DNA of 64,000 bases from Candidatus Omnitrophota bacterium (GCA_029261035.1 JAJDCD010000012.1:208719-272718); one strand, 5' to 3'. Shown: positions 1 to 10,143, numbered from the stretch's first letter. The notes: generated by a model from the letters alone, not told the origin. Program-made: numbers and translations.

Positions 1-564
1 AGTTTCTTCGTCTCTATTTAAGAAGGGCCCTCCTGAAGCAGTAAGATAAATAGAAGAAATTTCATTTCGACTCCGGTCTTGTATACACTGAAACACCCCG
101 CTATGCTCACTATCAACTGGAATCAGATGCACCCCATGTTCACGAACTAAATCATGAATAAGTTCGCCCGCCATAACTAAGGGTTCTTTATTTGCTAAAG
201 CAATATGTTTTTTAGCCTCAATTGCTTTTACAAGAGGCACTAATCCTTGAGCTCCCATCAAAGCAAGCAACACTTGATCTACTTCCGGATGTGTAACGGC
301 CGCAATAAGCCCTGCAGCCCCAGAGTAAACTTCTATGGGTTCTGAGTATTCCTTTGTCAATTTCTGACAAAACAAATCCTTCTTATCTTCATCATGAACA
401 ACAACTAATTTAGGCTTAAACTTAACAACCTGTTCGAAAAGCAAATCAATACTCGTATTCACCGCTAAAGCATAAACAGAGAATTCATCCGGGTGTTGAG
501 AAATAACTTCCAGCGCATTTTTACCAATCGAGCCTGTTGACCCAATAATACAAACTTGTCTCAT
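1..564 (-). CDS. dxr: 1-deoxy-D-xylulose 5-phosphate reductoisomerase (partial, C-terminus outside window)
   Basis: This is the first 188 codons of DXP reductoisomerase; the reading frame runs open off the left edge of the window. The enzyme converts DXP to 2-C-methylerythritol 4-phosphate with NADPH, the first committed step of the MEP isoprenoid pathway in the cytosol. Visible signs are the NADPH-binding GSTGSIG near the N-terminus, the ALANKEPLVMAGE segment and the active-site PVDSEHSG region. The ATG lies 15 nt after the cdsA stop, so the gene is the distal part of a purA-uppS-cdsA-dxr run. Together with uppS and cdsA it links isoprenoid supply to lipid-carrier and phospholipid synthesis, a common bacterial grouping. 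The family is about 380-400 residues, so roughly half is missing. Confidence 0.95.
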   Translation of the reverse strand, partial: MRQVCIIGSTGSIGKNALEVISQHPDEFSVYALAVNTSIDLLFEQVVKFKPKLVVVHDEDKKDLFCQKLTKEYSEPIEVYSGAAGLIAAVTHPEVDQVLLALMGAQGLVPLVKAIEAKKHIALANKEPLVMAGELIHDLVREHGVHLIPVDSEHSGVFQCIQDRSRNEISSIYLTASGGPFLNRDEET

Positions 565-579
565 TATTTTTTCCTAAAA

Positions 580-1431
580 TTAAAATCTAGATATGGCATT
601 TAAACCAACAAATGCCGTCAGGTAATAGTATGTAAAGGGTACGGTAAAAAGCAAACTATCCATCATGTCCAGAACACCACCCAATCCAGGAATAATACCC
701 GAATCTTTAACATTCACATCTCTCTTAATTAAACTCTCTGCCAAGTCTCCTAATTGAGACAACAAGCCTAAAACAATACCCAAAACCAATAAATGTATAA
801 AATGAACTCCTTCTATAAAAAACCCTGCACATAAGGATACAACAATGGAAGCTATAAAATTAGCCACAGCCCCTTCAATTGTCTTATTGGGGCTAATATG
901 CGGAACTAAAGGACGCTTCCCAAACCAGTTACCAACAAAGTACGCTGCTGTGTCTCCTAATTTGGTAACACAAAGAATATAAGCAACCCAAAACGTTCCA
1001 TCTTCCAAATATTTAACTTTCGTAACGAAAGAAAAAAGCCAAGCTATATAAAAAATACCAAAAACGGTTACCGCGGTGCTAATAAGAGAATTTGACTTAA
1101 GAGATCTATGGAAGTTGAAAATAAATAAACAGAGGATGGTCACTAAAATAATTACAGATTCTCCTTGAAAAAAAATGGAGAAAGGCAAAATAGCTCCAAA
1201 AATCAAGCCAAGGACTTTATTTATAAATATGCCCTTCTTCTCTGCCATCTGATAAAACTCGTATAAAGCTAACAAAGAAAAAGCTTCAACCATGACAAAG
1301 AAAAACCAATTAGGCGCAAAAAAAACGGCATAGGTACATAAGGATATAAAAAATGCGGAAAATAAAAGTCTTTTAGTTAGAGAAGTTTGTCCGGCCAAAG
1401 CGACGCTCTCTTTTTTGAAAGGATTGAATTG
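580..1431 (-). CDS. cdsA: Phosphatidate cytidylyltransferase (CDP-diglyceride synthase)
   Basis: Integral membrane enzyme that makes CDP-diacylglycerol from phosphatidate and CTP for phospholipid synthesis. The protein has multiple hydrophobic segments and ends with the CdsA signature region (LGDLAESLIKRDVNVKDSG, then the PGLGGVLDMMDSLL loop), which carries the catalytic Asp residues. With the ATG at 1431 the length is 283 residues, close to E. coli CdsA (285). A further upstream ATG at 1473 adds 14 residues. Neither start has a clear Shine-Dalgarno sequence, and both overlap the 3' end of uppS, by 59 or 101 nt. The overlap implies translational coupling to uppS. Confidence 0.92.
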   Translation of the reverse strand, partial: QFNPFKKESVALAGQTSLTKRLLFSAFFISLCTYAVFFAPNWFFFVMVEAFSLLALYEFYQMAEKKGIFINKVLGLIFGAILPFSIFFQGESVIILVTILCLFIFNFHRSLKSNSLISTAVTVFGIFYIAWLFSFVTKVKYLEDGTFWVAYILCVTKLGDTAAYFVGNWFGKRPLVPHISPNKTIEGAVANFIASIVVSLCAGFFIEGVHFIHLLVLGIVLGLLSQLGDLAESLIKRDVNVKDSGIIPGLGGVLDMMDSLLFTVPFTYYYLTAFVGLNAISRF

Positions 1432-2149
1432 CATTAAGAAAATTTTGTTTTCTGAAATCAGGCCAGAAAACATCTGTTACAAAAATTTCAGTATAAGACA
1501 ATTGCCATAGCAAAAAATTACTTACCCTCATCTCTCCACTGGTACGAATCAGAAAGTCTGGGTCTGGCATATCTTTGGTGTACAAATGCTGTTGAATAAC
1601 TTCTTCATTAATATCTTCAGGACTCAGAATACCGTCTTTAACTTTAAGAGCTAAATCCTTCATCGCGTCTACAATTTCGCAACGACTGGAATAACTTAAA
1701 GCTAAAGTTAAGGTTAACCCTGTATTGTTTTCAGTCTCTTTCACATTGAAAGCAATTTTCTTTTGAATTTCTTTTGGTAATGTATGAATTCGACCAATCA
1801 CTTGAAACCGAACATTGTTTTTCGTCAGAGTCTTCAATTCTTTGTCTAAATAATCAGATAAAAGATGCATCAAAACATCAATTTCCAGCTTAGGTCTTTG
1901 CCAATTCTCTGTCGAAAACGCATATAAAGTTAAGTACTGAATCCCTAAGTCGCAAGAAGCTGTAACCACTTCACGGATGCTTTCAACCCCAGCCTGATGT
2001 CCTTGGATACGCTTTAAACTCTTAGACTCAGCCCATCGCCCATTCCCATCCATAATAATAGCAATATGAGCAGGCAAACCTTCCTTGCTTTCAGAAACCC
2101 CTGATTCAAAATTACTCTGTGTCATATCTTTAAAAATAGATTTAATCAT
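1373..2149 (-). CDS. uppS: Undecaprenyl diphosphate synthase (cis-prenyltransferase)
   Basis: Soluble cis-prenyltransferase that extends farnesyl diphosphate with isopentenyl diphosphate to C55 undecaprenyl diphosphate, the carrier lipid for peptidoglycan and surface glycans. It has the catalytic-Asp motif HIAIIMDGNGRWA near residue 30 and the C-terminal LIRTSGEMRVSNFLLWQ signature. The length of 258 residues is normal. It begins 7 nt after the purA stop and its 3' end overlaps cdsA. The first ATG lacks a good ribosome-binding site, and a second ATG nine codons in is possible. The N-terminal extension before HIAII is not conserved in the family as I know it. Confidence 0.95.
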   Translation of the reverse strand: MIKSIFKDMTQSNFESGVSESKEGLPAHIAIIMDGNGRWAESKSLKRIQGHQAGVESIREVVTASCDLGIQYLTLYAFSTENWQRPKLEIDVLMHLLSDYLDKELKTLTKNNVRFQVIGRIHTLPKEIQKKIAFNVKETENNTGLTLTLALSYSSRCEIVDAMKDLALKVKDGILSPEDINEEVIQQHLYTKDMPDPDFLIRTSGEMRVSNFLLWQLSYTEIFVTDVFWPDFRKQNFLNAIQSFQKRERRFGRTNFSN

Positions 2150-2156
2150 TTATTAT

Positions 2157-3443
<1,287 letters not shown>

Positions 3444-3465
3444 TTAATTATTCCAAACAGTAAAC

Positions 3466-3494
3466 GAGCGGGTCACTGCTTAGTAAACCCGCTC
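3466..3494 (-). terminator. Hairpin between serA and purA
   Basis: A perfect 8-bp stem (GAGCGGGT / ACCCGCTC) with a 13-nt loop sits 25 nt after the serA stop and 35 nt before the purA start. There is no clean T-tract on the minus strand (GTTTACTGTTT follows). It may attenuate transcription or stabilise a 3' end rather than terminate fully. Confidence 0.45.
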
Positions 3495-3518
3495 TAAACT
3501 TTAAGGCCTAATAAAAAT

Positions 3519-5171
3519 TTATAAACTTAATAACTTAACATCAATAACCTTGGAAGCACTCTTTATTTCATCTAAAACAGCCGAGCTCACATCGCTATCT
3601 GTATTGATAACAGTAATAGCTTTAGCACCTTCTTCATTTCTACCCAAAGTCATTTCTGCAATATTAATATTATTGTTCGCAAGAATGGTTCCTATCTCAC
3701 CCACAACGCCTGGTTTATCTTCATTCTCAACAACCAGAATATTCCCTTTAGGAACTGCATCCAAAAAGAAATTATCAATTTTCACAATTCGAGAATCTGT
3801 TTTACCAAAAAGCGTTCCCACAATGACATGAGACCCTTTATCCATTACTATTTCAACAGAAATGAAATTAGCAAAATCTTCCAATTGAGAAGTCTTGCTC
3901 TCATTAATCGTAATCCCTCGTTCTTTAGCAAACAAAGGAGCGTTAACATAATTAACAACACCTTCCCCACAAAAAGGCTCTAACAATCCCTTAACTGCAG
4001 CTAGAGTAAGAGGCGCTAGAGGAAATTGAGTCACTTCCCCACTATACTTCAAATTGACTTCTTTAATACTCCCGGCAAAAAGCTGCGCTTGTGCTTTTCC
4101 AAGTTTTTCAGCCAACTTAATCCAAGGCCTCAATATCTCCATCGATTTTATGTCTAACGAAGGCATGTTTACTGCGTTTTTAATTTCGCGTCCTAAAAGA
4201 ACGTCCACAACCTGCTTCACAACGGCGACAGAAACGTTTTCTTGAGCTTCTGCTGTAGAGGCCCCTAAATGAGGAGTCGCAATCACCTCGTCTAAATCTA
4301 ATAGTGGGTTTTCGAGTGGAGGTTCACTCTCAAAAACGTCCAGAGCAGCTCCTTTTACTTTTCCGCTTTTAATAGCATCATACAAATCCTTCTCATTAAT
4401 GATACCGCCACGAGCACAGTTTATTATCCGAACTCCATCTTTCATTTGCGCAAAAGTTTTTTTATTTAACATATGTTTTGTATCATTTGTTAACGGTGTG
4501 TGAAGAGTAATATAATCTGCCTTTGCATAAATTTCATCTAGCGTTGTTATTTCAACACTCAAATCAGAAAAAGTTGTATTAGCAGCAATAAAGGGATCGT
4601 ACGCCAATATATTCATACCAAAGCTCTGCAACCGCTTCGCCACTTCACGACCAATACGACCAAACCCAACAACTCCCAAAGTTTTTCCGTAAATTTCACT
4701 CCCTTGAAACTTTCCACGTTTCCACTCTTTATCTCTAACGGAAACATGCGCTTGAGGAATATTTCGATTTAATGACAACAACATACTAACGGTATGCTCA
4801 CAGGTGGAAATGGTATTCCCTTCTGGAGTATTCATCACAATAATACCTTTTTTGGTCGCTGCTTTTATATCTACGTTGTCTACTCCAACACCAGCCCTAC
4901 CAATAACTTTAAGTCGATCTGCTTTTTCTATTAATTCCGCAGTTACTTTTGTGCCACTGCGAACAAGTAAAGCGTCATAATTACCAATAATATTTTTCAA
5001 TTCTTCAGGGTCTAATTTAGGCTTTACATCAAACTCTATTTCTGTTTGCTCTTTCAATAATTCTAAACCTTTATCCCCCAAAGGATCTGAAATTAATATT
5101 TTCATTTTCTCTATTCCCTTATCCGGATCGATCTCTCGACTAGTTTTTTGGACTGTTTCTACTGACATCAT
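3519..5171 (-). CDS. serA: D-3-phosphoglycerate dehydrogenase
   Basis: First enzyme of phosphorylated serine synthesis, oxidising 3-phosphoglycerate with NAD+. It is the long form: a catalytic and Rossmann core (LGVVGFGRIGREVAKRL; RGGIINEKDL; ATPHLGASTAEAQENV with the catalytic His), an intervening ASB-like domain, and a C-terminal ACT domain (NILVVENEDKPGVVGEIGTI) for serine sensing. The first two ATG codons at 5171/5168 follow AAGGA and lie 13 nt after clpP. Starting at the internal ATG at 5105 would give 528 residues, the usual length of long-form SerA, so the 22-residue N-terminal extension may not be real. Confidence 0.95.
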   Translation of the reverse strand: MMSVETVQKTSREIDPDKGIEKMKILISDPLGDKGLELLKEQTEIEFDVKPKLDPEELKNIIGNYDALLVRSGTKVTAELIEKADRLKVIGRAGVGVDNVDIKAATKKGIIVMNTPEGNTISTCEHTVSMLLSLNRNIPQAHVSVRDKEWKRGKFQGSEIYGKTLGVVGFGRIGREVAKRLQSFGMNILAYDPFIAANTTFSDLSVEITTLDEIYAKADYITLHTPLTNDTKHMLNKKTFAQMKDGVRIINCARGGIINEKDLYDAIKSGKVKGAALDVFESEPPLENPLLDLDEVIATPHLGASTAEAQENVSVAVVKQVVDVLLGREIKNAVNMPSLDIKSMEILRPWIKLAEKLGKAQAQLFAGSIKEVNLKYSGEVTQFPLAPLTLAAVKGLLEPFCGEGVVNYVNAPLFAKERGITINESKTSQLEDFANFISVEIVMDKGSHVIVGTLFGKTDSRIVKIDNFFLDAVPKGNILVVENEDKPGVVGEIGTILANNNINIAEMTLGRNEEGAKAITVINTDSDVSSAVLDEIKSASKVIDVKLLSL

Positions 5172-5184
5172 TTTCCTTTTTAAA

Positions 5185-5790
5185 TTATTTTTTCTTTGGA
5201 ACGACAGGAGCTGCTTCTATTACAGAATCCACTAAGCCATACGCAGCCGCTTCTGCACCTGTAAGAAAGTAGTCTCTATCTGTATCTTGTTCTATTTTTT
5301 CAAAAGGTTGCCCTGAATGATGGGCTAAAATATGATTCAACTCGTCTTTCAACTTCAATATTTCCTTAGCTTGGATATGGATATCTGAAGCAGTTCCTTG
5401 AGCTCCTCCCCACGGTTGGTGAATCATAACCCTAGAATGAGGAAGCGCGTATCTTTTTCCCTTAGTCCCCGCTGTTAAAAGAACAGCTCCCATACTCGCC
5501 GCCATACCCACACAATAAGTAGCTACATCACATTTAATAAACTGCATCGTATCGTAAATAGCAAGTCCTGCACTCACAGACCCACCCGGAGAATTTACAT
5601 AAATATTAATATCTTTATCCGGATCTTCCATTTGCAAAAAGAGTAATTGAGCAATAATTAAGTTTGCAACCATATCATCAATTCCAGAACCAATAAAAAT
5701 AATTCTATCTTTTAACAAACGACTATAAATATCGTAAGAACGTTCACCTCTACCCGTTTGTTCAATTACCATAGGAACCAAAGTACTCAT
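5185..5790 (-). CDS. clpP: ATP-dependent Clp protease proteolytic subunit
   Basis: Serine protease subunit forming the tetradecameric barrel that works with Clp ATPases in cytosolic protein turnover. The triad context is visible: Ser in [14 protein letters not shown], His in [11 protein letters not shown] and Asp in [11 protein letters not shown]. Its 201 residues are standard. A GGAGG-like site (AGGAGGG) precedes the ATG. It follows tig by about 34 nt, the usual tig-clpP pairing, but the next gene is serA rather than clpX. Confidence 0.97.
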   Translation of the reverse strand: MSTLVPMVIEQTGRGERSYDIYSRLLKDRIIFIGSGIDDMVANLIIAQLLFLQMEDPDKDINIYVNSPGGSVSAGLAIYDTMQFIKCDVATYCVGMAASMGAVLLTAGTKGKRYALPHSRVMIHQPWGGAQGTASDIHIQAKEILKLKDELNHILAHHSGQPFEKIEQDTDRDYFLTGAEAAAYGLVDSVIEAAPVVPKKK

Positions 5791-5824
5791 AAAACCCTCC
5801 TCAAAATGTTATCTTCTAATTAAA

Positions 5825-7093
5825 CTAAGAATTTTCTATTGTCGCCTTATCTTTAATCAATTGAATTACTTTTTCATTTAATATTTGATTCACAAGACCA
5901 CTAATCTGATCCTGCCCTTTGAAATGTTCTTGAATTTTTTCTACTGGAACATGATATTGCACAGACATTTTCTGAAACTGTGTATCTAAGTCCGACTTTT
6001 CAACTTTAATATTTTCTTTTTCTGCTACCTTTTCCAAAATAAAAGCTAATCGAACTTGTTTTTCAGCTTCGGGTTTTAAATCTTTTCTCAAACGATCCAC
6101 TTGTTTTTCAGCTTCTTCTTGTTTTTGTCCACTTTGCATCAAACGCTGAACACCATCAGAAACCATTTTCTTCAAATGTCGGTCAACAACTCCTCGAGAT
6201 ACCTGAAAAGAGTTTTTCTCTATCAATCGATCCATAAGATCACGCTCTACCTGACTCTGAAGTTCCTGATCTTTCTGTTTCTTAATATCATCTTCAATTG
6301 CTTTTTTAAATTCATCGACCGTCTTGTAACCTCCAGCTTTATTAGCCAAGTCATCATTAAGCTCAGGCACTTTTTTAATTTTGACGTCTTTTACTGTAAT
6401 CCAAAATTCAGCTTCTTTGTTTTTAAGCTCTGGATTAGGGTGATCTTTTGAAATTGCGATTTTAAAATTTTTAGTTTCACCTGCCTTAACACCTACTAGA
6501 TGTTTGGGGAAATCTCCTAAATAATCAATGTCTTTTATCTGGATCATCTCTTCCTTATGATCTTCTTTTGGCTTATCCCCAAATTGAGTTTCGTAGTCTG
6601 CTATTAAAAAATCATCTAACTCAGCAGCTCGATCTACAGGCTCAAAAGAAGACAATGAATCACGAACTCTTTCTACCACAGAATTTATTTCCTCTTCTTT
6701 AACTTCAACACTTGGTTTCTTTACTTTAATTCCAGAATAATCAGCAACTTCAACCTCAGGCTCTAACTCAACATCAACCTTAAATGTCAATTCTGTATCT
6801 AAAAAATTTACATCTTTAACATTAGGATACGAAATAAGCTTCAATCCTTCAGAATCAGAAATTTTTTTCACAGCAAAAGATATAATCTTTCGAAGAACTT
6901 CCTCTTGTGCTTTATCTGCAAAATGCTCCTCAATGACTTTACGAGGAGCCTTCCCTTTTCTAAACCCAGGCAAATTAGCATCTTTTGCCGCTTCATCAAA
7001 AAACTCTGTCCGTACCTCTGTGATAATTTCCGGCCCTACCTTTATTGTGATTTCTTTTTCACAAGCTTGCACATCTTTAACTGAATATTCCAT
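5825..7093 (-). CDS. tig: Trigger factor, ribosome-associated chaperone and peptidyl-prolyl isomerase
   Basis: Ribosome-bound chaperone that receives nascent chains. The N-terminal ribosome-binding domain carries a GFRKGKAPRKV version of the signature loop. A central FKBP-like PPIase domain and a Lys/Glu-rich helical C-terminal domain follow. From ATG 7093 the protein is 422 residues, typical for the family. The frame stays open upstream into the tRNA-Gly gene, so a longer start at 7171 is spurious. The start is only 33 nt from the 3' end of tRNA-Gly, which implies co-transcription and processing of the tRNA away from tig mRNA. Confidence 0.95.
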   Translation of the reverse strand: MEYSVKDVQACEKEITIKVGPEIITEVRTEFFDEAAKDANLPGFRKGKAPRKVIEEHFADKAQEEVLRKIISFAVKKISDSEGLKLISYPNVKDVNFLDTELTFKVDVELEPEVEVADYSGIKVKKPSVEVKEEEINSVVERVRDSLSSFEPVDRAAELDDFLIADYETQFGDKPKEDHKEEMIQIKDIDYLGDFPKHLVGVKAGETKNFKIAISKDHPNPELKNKEAEFWITVKDVKIKKVPELNDDLANKAGGYKTVDEFKKAIEDDIKKQKDQELQSQVERDLMDRLIEKNSFQVSRGVVDRHLKKMVSDGVQRLMQSGQKQEEAEKQVDRLRKDLKPEAEKQVRLAFILEKVAEKENIKVEKSDLDTQFQKMSVQYHVPVEKIQEHFKGQDQISGLVNQILNEKVIQLIKDKATIENS

Positions 7094-7126
7094 GAGTCTT
7101 TCTCTCTTTCTTAAGTATTTATAAAC

Positions 7127-7201
7127 TGGAGCGAGCGAAGGGATTTGAACCCTCGACATCAACCTTGGCAAGGTTGCGCTCTACCACTGAGCTACGCTCG
7201 C
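7127..7201 (-). tRNA. tRNA-Gly (GCC anticodon)
   Basis: On the minus strand the sequence folds as a 75-nt tRNA. It has acceptor GCGAGCG/CGCTCGC, a D-arm, an anticodon stem-loop with GCC, a T-arm containing GGTTCAAATCC, discriminator T and an encoded CCA. It lies just upstream of tig with no room for a separate promoter or terminator between them. Confidence 0.97.
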
Positions 7202-7313
7202 ACTGATATACGGGGTACATCCATACCCCACACATATTGATTGACTGATGCCCAAATACTCTAAATGTGCTAAAACACACGTATTAAGGCAAAGTCCCAC
7301 AATCAAACTAGAC

Positions 7314-7342
7314 ATTTTATATAGGAATCAAACCCTTGTCTA
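7314..7342 (-). promoter_or_regulatory. Candidate sigma70-type promoter for tRNA-Gly-tig
   Basis: Read on the minus strand, TAGACA and TAAAAT are separated by 17 nt. The predicted start is about 105 nt before the tRNA. A short GGGGTA/TACCCC hairpin (7212-7229) lies between the promoter and the tRNA 5' end. The match is moderate. Confidence 0.4.
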
Positions 7343-7359
7343 CTATTATTAGAGGCTAT

Positions 7360-7731
7360 TTAAGGACATATTTCGGAGTTTAGAACTTTTTCTACTTCTT
7401 CTTGTAACCGGATTAAATTAAAGGGTTTAGATAAAAAGGAATCACAACCCAATTTTTTTGCATTTTCTTTAACTGTGAAATCGATATACCCGGTATTCAC
7501 AATCACTTTACTCTTCTTATTAGAGGCTTTCATTTCTTTTAAGACCTCTAGTCCAGATATGTCTGGCAGCTTCAAATCAAGTAAAATAAGGTCAAAATCG
7601 CCACTGTCAAATAGGTCCAATCCCTTCCGACCCGTATCTGCAACGGCAACTTGGAAGCCTTCATCTTCGAAAAACAGCTTCACTTCCTGAATAATGTCTT
7701 CTTCGTCATCAATGACTAATAGTTTCTTCAT
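7360..7731 (-). CDS. Single-domain response regulator (CheY-like receiver)
   Basis: A 123-residue receiver domain with no output domain. The acidic pocket is D8/D9, the phospho-acceptor is D52 in LLDLKLPD, T80 is the switch residue, and K102 lies in SKPF. The ATG at 7731 is preceded by GAGGAAG and lies inside the last codons of the histidine kinase gene (23-nt overlap), so the two are translationally coupled and very likely partners. With no DNA-binding or enzymatic output, it must act by protein contact or as a phosphorelay intermediate. An upstream alternative start at 7746 lacks the good ribosome site. Confidence 0.93.
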   Translation of the reverse strand: MKKLLVIDDEEDIIQEVKLFFEDEGFQVAVADTGRKGLDLFDSGDFDLILLDLKLPDISGLEVLKEMKASNKKSKVIVNTGYIDFTVKENAKKLGCDSFLSKPFNLIRLQEEVEKVLNSEICP

Positions 7732-9379
7732 GTTCCACTTCCTCAAAGATAGGAATTCTTATGATAAATTGGGTTCCAAGATCTGGATTACTGATTACCT
7801 CAATATCACCCCCATGAAGCTCAATAATATATTTACTCATATACAAACCAATACCAGAACCTTTACCTTCTTTTTTTGTTGTAAATCTGAAATTAAAAAT
7901 TTTCTTCTTTATTTCATCAGACATCCCACAGCCATTATCTGAAAAATCAACCTTCAGCAAAGACTCATTTTCTTCATCACGAGATGCTTTAACCGTTATT
8001 CTTTTTTCCCTCTGACTTAGTAAAGCATGTGTAGAGTTAATAAACAAATTCAAAAACACTTCTTGCAAACGCTCTAAATCCCCTTTAATCAAAGGTACAT
8101 CAGGAGCAATATCTATATCCACATCCACCCCAGATAAGTTATCCATATAAGTCTGGAACCGAACCAAAGGAAGAGTCTCTTCTAATACAAGTTTTAACGA
8201 TAGAGGCTGCATATGCCCCTTCTCATGTTTTCGCAAAAGTCCTGTCAGCGTGTTAACAACAGCCTTAATACGCCCTATATTTGAATCAATCTTTTTAAAT
8301 ACATCCAAAACTTCACTTACCTTTAAATCTTTATTTTTTCTGTATTTCAAAATAACACGACTTACATTCATTGACAGAATAGTTAAAGGATTATTGATTT
8401 CATGCCCTACAGAAGAAGATAAACGTCCTAATGTTGCCATCTTTTGCTCGTGCAATAGTTGAGCCTGTTTATCTTGCAATTGTTTGTTAGCCTCTTCCGT
8501 TTCCTTTAATGCTTCAATTAACTTATTTTGAGCGTCTGAAAATTCAAAATTAATAGACTCCAATTTCTTACTTTTTGTAAGGGCTTCCTCATACAAACGT
8601 GAGTTTTCCATCGAGATTGCTAATTCTTGAACTAACTGAAACAATAAAGCCAGGTCGTCCTTATGAAAACTTTTCTTATCTTTTCTTTCCCCCAATAACA
8701 AAATAATTTTCATTTCACTGCCCAGAAAACTAGGAATAATACTAGCCGATTGAAGCCTCATCATTTCTTGTTTTAACAACTCACAGGAATAAGGTGCTGG
8801 AGCCCAACTTAAACCTCGGTTAGATTCCTGAATTACAGCTTCTAATCTCTCCAAACAAACAGATTGTTTTTCATTTTCCAAAAAGCTAATTAAAGGATTT
8901 CTCTCATCTACAGACAAAGCTATTTCTTCTTTTATCAAATATCCACGTTGATAAGCTAAACGAAACAAGCCTTCTTGGTCCTTATAAAGAATAGCAGCGT
9001 TCTTAACTTCAAGTATCAGTGTAGCGAAATGTACGATCAAACTAAACAATCTTCTTCTACTGCTAACTTTTGCTAAACGACGACTCACATCTTCAAGTAA
9101 ATGCTTATATATAAGTTTTCTTGGAAAAAAGACCCAATCTAGGATCGTTTCTGTATGAGGGTATAAAAGATCATAAATAACGAAGGATAAAAAAGAAACC
9201 AACCCTACCAAAACCCAATGATTAATAGTTGTGGCAGATAAAAAATATCGGTTGCAGATATAAAGAACAAAGTAGAGAGATAAAAAAACAGTAAGGAAGA
9301 ATAAAGATTTTACAGCTTGTTTTGAAATGAAGTTGATTAGCGTAGGTTTTGAACCTGGATTGAATTTTTCTCTTGCCAT
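7709..9379 (-). CDS. Membrane histidine kinase with GAF-like sensor region
   Basis: A 556-residue sensor kinase. Two hydrophobic helices (about 24-42 and 52-72) form a membrane anchor with almost no extracytoplasmic loop. A GAF-like region (about 95-255), a coiled coil (260-312), the phosphoacceptor H-box with His about 326 (SSVGHEINNPL), and an HATPase_c domain (420-550) follow. The HATPase shows the N-box NLFINSTHALL, G1 DNGCGMS and GKGSGIGLYMSKYI. The small external loop suggests an intracellular or membrane signal. The start has a clear AGGAG. It is paired with the overlapping CheY-like gene. Confidence 0.92.
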   Translation of the reverse strand: MAREKFNPGSKPTLINFISKQAVKSLFFLTVFLSLYFVLYICNRYFLSATTINHWVLVGLVSFLSFVIYDLLYPHTETILDWVFFPRKLIYKHLLEDVSRRLAKVSSRRRLFSLIVHFATLILEVKNAAILYKDQEGLFRLAYQRGYLIKEEIALSVDERNPLISFLENEKQSVCLERLEAVIQESNRGLSWAPAPYSCELLKQEMMRLQSASIIPSFLGSEMKIILLLGERKDKKSFHKDDLALLFQLVQELAISMENSRLYEEALTKSKKLESINFEFSDAQNKLIEALKETEEANKQLQDKQAQLLHEQKMATLGRLSSSVGHEINNPLTILSMNVSRVILKYRKNKDLKVSEVLDVFKKIDSNIGRIKAVVNTLTGLLRKHEKGHMQPLSLKLVLEETLPLVRFQTYMDNLSGVDVDIDIAPDVPLIKGDLERLQEVFLNLFINSTHALLSQREKRITVKASRDEENESLLKVDFSDNGCGMSDEIKKKIFNFRFTTKKEGKGSGIGLYMSKYIIELHGGDIEVISNPDLGTQFIIRIPIFEEVEHEETISH

Positions 9380-9541
9380 TGCAACTCCTGTTGCTATCTT
9401 ATTTTATTTCATTCATACGTTCTCACTGAAATAATATATCGGCACTCAGAACCAGAACCTAAGCCTTGATGTCCAAGGAAAAATACTTAGATTTACTTAA
9501 TAAACTACTTCATCCCCTACCAAATGTCAAACCATTGAAAA

Positions 9542-9626
9542 TGGTGGCGCCGGAGAGACTTGAACTCTCACACCTTGCGGTACATGATCCTAAGTCATGC
9601 GCGTCTGCCAATTCCGCCACAGCGCC
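9542..9626 (-). tRNA. tRNA-Leu (TAG anticodon)
   Basis: An 85-nt class II tRNA on the minus strand with acceptor GGCGCTG/CGGCGCC, a long variable arm (TACCGCAAGGTG), anticodon loop CTTAGGA (TAG), T-loop GTTCAAGTC and encoded ACCA. The CCA end is part of a small inverted repeat ACCATT-TTC-AATGGT running into the 3' flank. Confidence 0.97.
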
Positions 9627-9685
9627 AGAACTAGATTAAAATTCAGCTTGTATTACTAATTAATAATTTCACAAAGTGCACCGTG

Positions 9686-9900
9686 CACCCAAGGGAATAT
9701 CCCCTTCAGCACCAGGCTAATCACTTCGCTACGCTTCGTAGCCGATGCTGGACTCATACCTTCCACATTTTATGATGTGGTGCATGGTCTGCCAGTCGAC
9801 AAAACGATGTTTGCCTGTCGTGCACTTAGCTGTGAACCGTTTTTTGTGTTCACGCTTAGCATAGTGCATGGCCAATTCCCTGCCTGCCGGCAGGCAGGCG
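9686..9900. repeat. Palindrome-dense non-coding stretch between tRNA-Leu and tRNA-Lys
   Basis: No plausible ORF or RNA family was recognised in 9627-10066. The stretch contains a chain of inverted repeats. Examples are GTGCACCGTGCAC (about 9686), GGCTA...TAGCC around CTACGCTTCGTAG (about 9717-9744), GTGAAC/GTTCAC (about 9832-9853), and a perfect 20-bp self-complementary CCTGCCTGCCGGCAGGCAGG at 9879-9898. Its base composition is clearly more GC-rich than the flanks. These look like REP-type elements. Confidence 0.6.
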
Positions 9901-10023
9901 CCAGCTTCAGCGCCCTGAAGAGATCAAAATTATAAAGTATAAGCTAAAAAATAGCGAGAAAATCATATATATGATTTTCACTCTCATTTTGAATTTTTAC
10001 TCTTCCATCTTTATTTGTATGGC

Positions 10024-10071
10024 CTACCATACGAAGCTAAGGACACGCTAGTGCCTTAGCGTAGTATGGTG
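10024..10071. repeat. Inverted repeat abutting the tRNA-Lys 3' end
   Basis: CTACCATACGAAGCTAAGG (10024-10042) is nearly complementary to CCTTAGCGTAGTATGGTG (10054-10071) across an 11-nt loop. The second arm includes the encoded CCA of tRNA-Lys. It could serve as a 3' processing or termination hairpin, though no T-tract follows on the minus strand. Confidence 0.6.
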
Positions 10072-10143
10072 CCCGCACTAGGACTTGAACCTAGGACCCA
10101 CTGATTAAGAGTCAGTTGCTCTAGCCAACTGAGCTATGCGGGC
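10067..10143 (-). tRNA. tRNA-Lys (CTT anticodon)
   Basis: A 77-nt tRNA on the minus strand with acceptor GCCCGCA, anticodon loop CTCTTAA (CTT), T-loop GTTCAAGTC and an encoded ACCA end. Both flanks carry inverted repeats that re-use parts of the tRNA sequence itself (10024-10071 and 10124-10215). Confidence 0.97.

Noticed and set aside
1373-1473. Frameshift at the uppS/cdsA junction
   Set aside because: Both proteins have full normal length and complete signatures, so the overlap is better explained as translational coupling.
7094-7171. N-terminal extension of trigger factor
   Set aside because: The extra codons are the tRNA-Gly 3' half and spacer read as protein; the family N-terminus begins at the ATG at 7093.
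9627-10066. CRISPR-like array between the tRNA genes
   Set aside because: The palindromes are not direct repeats of constant length with regular spacers, and there are no cas genes.
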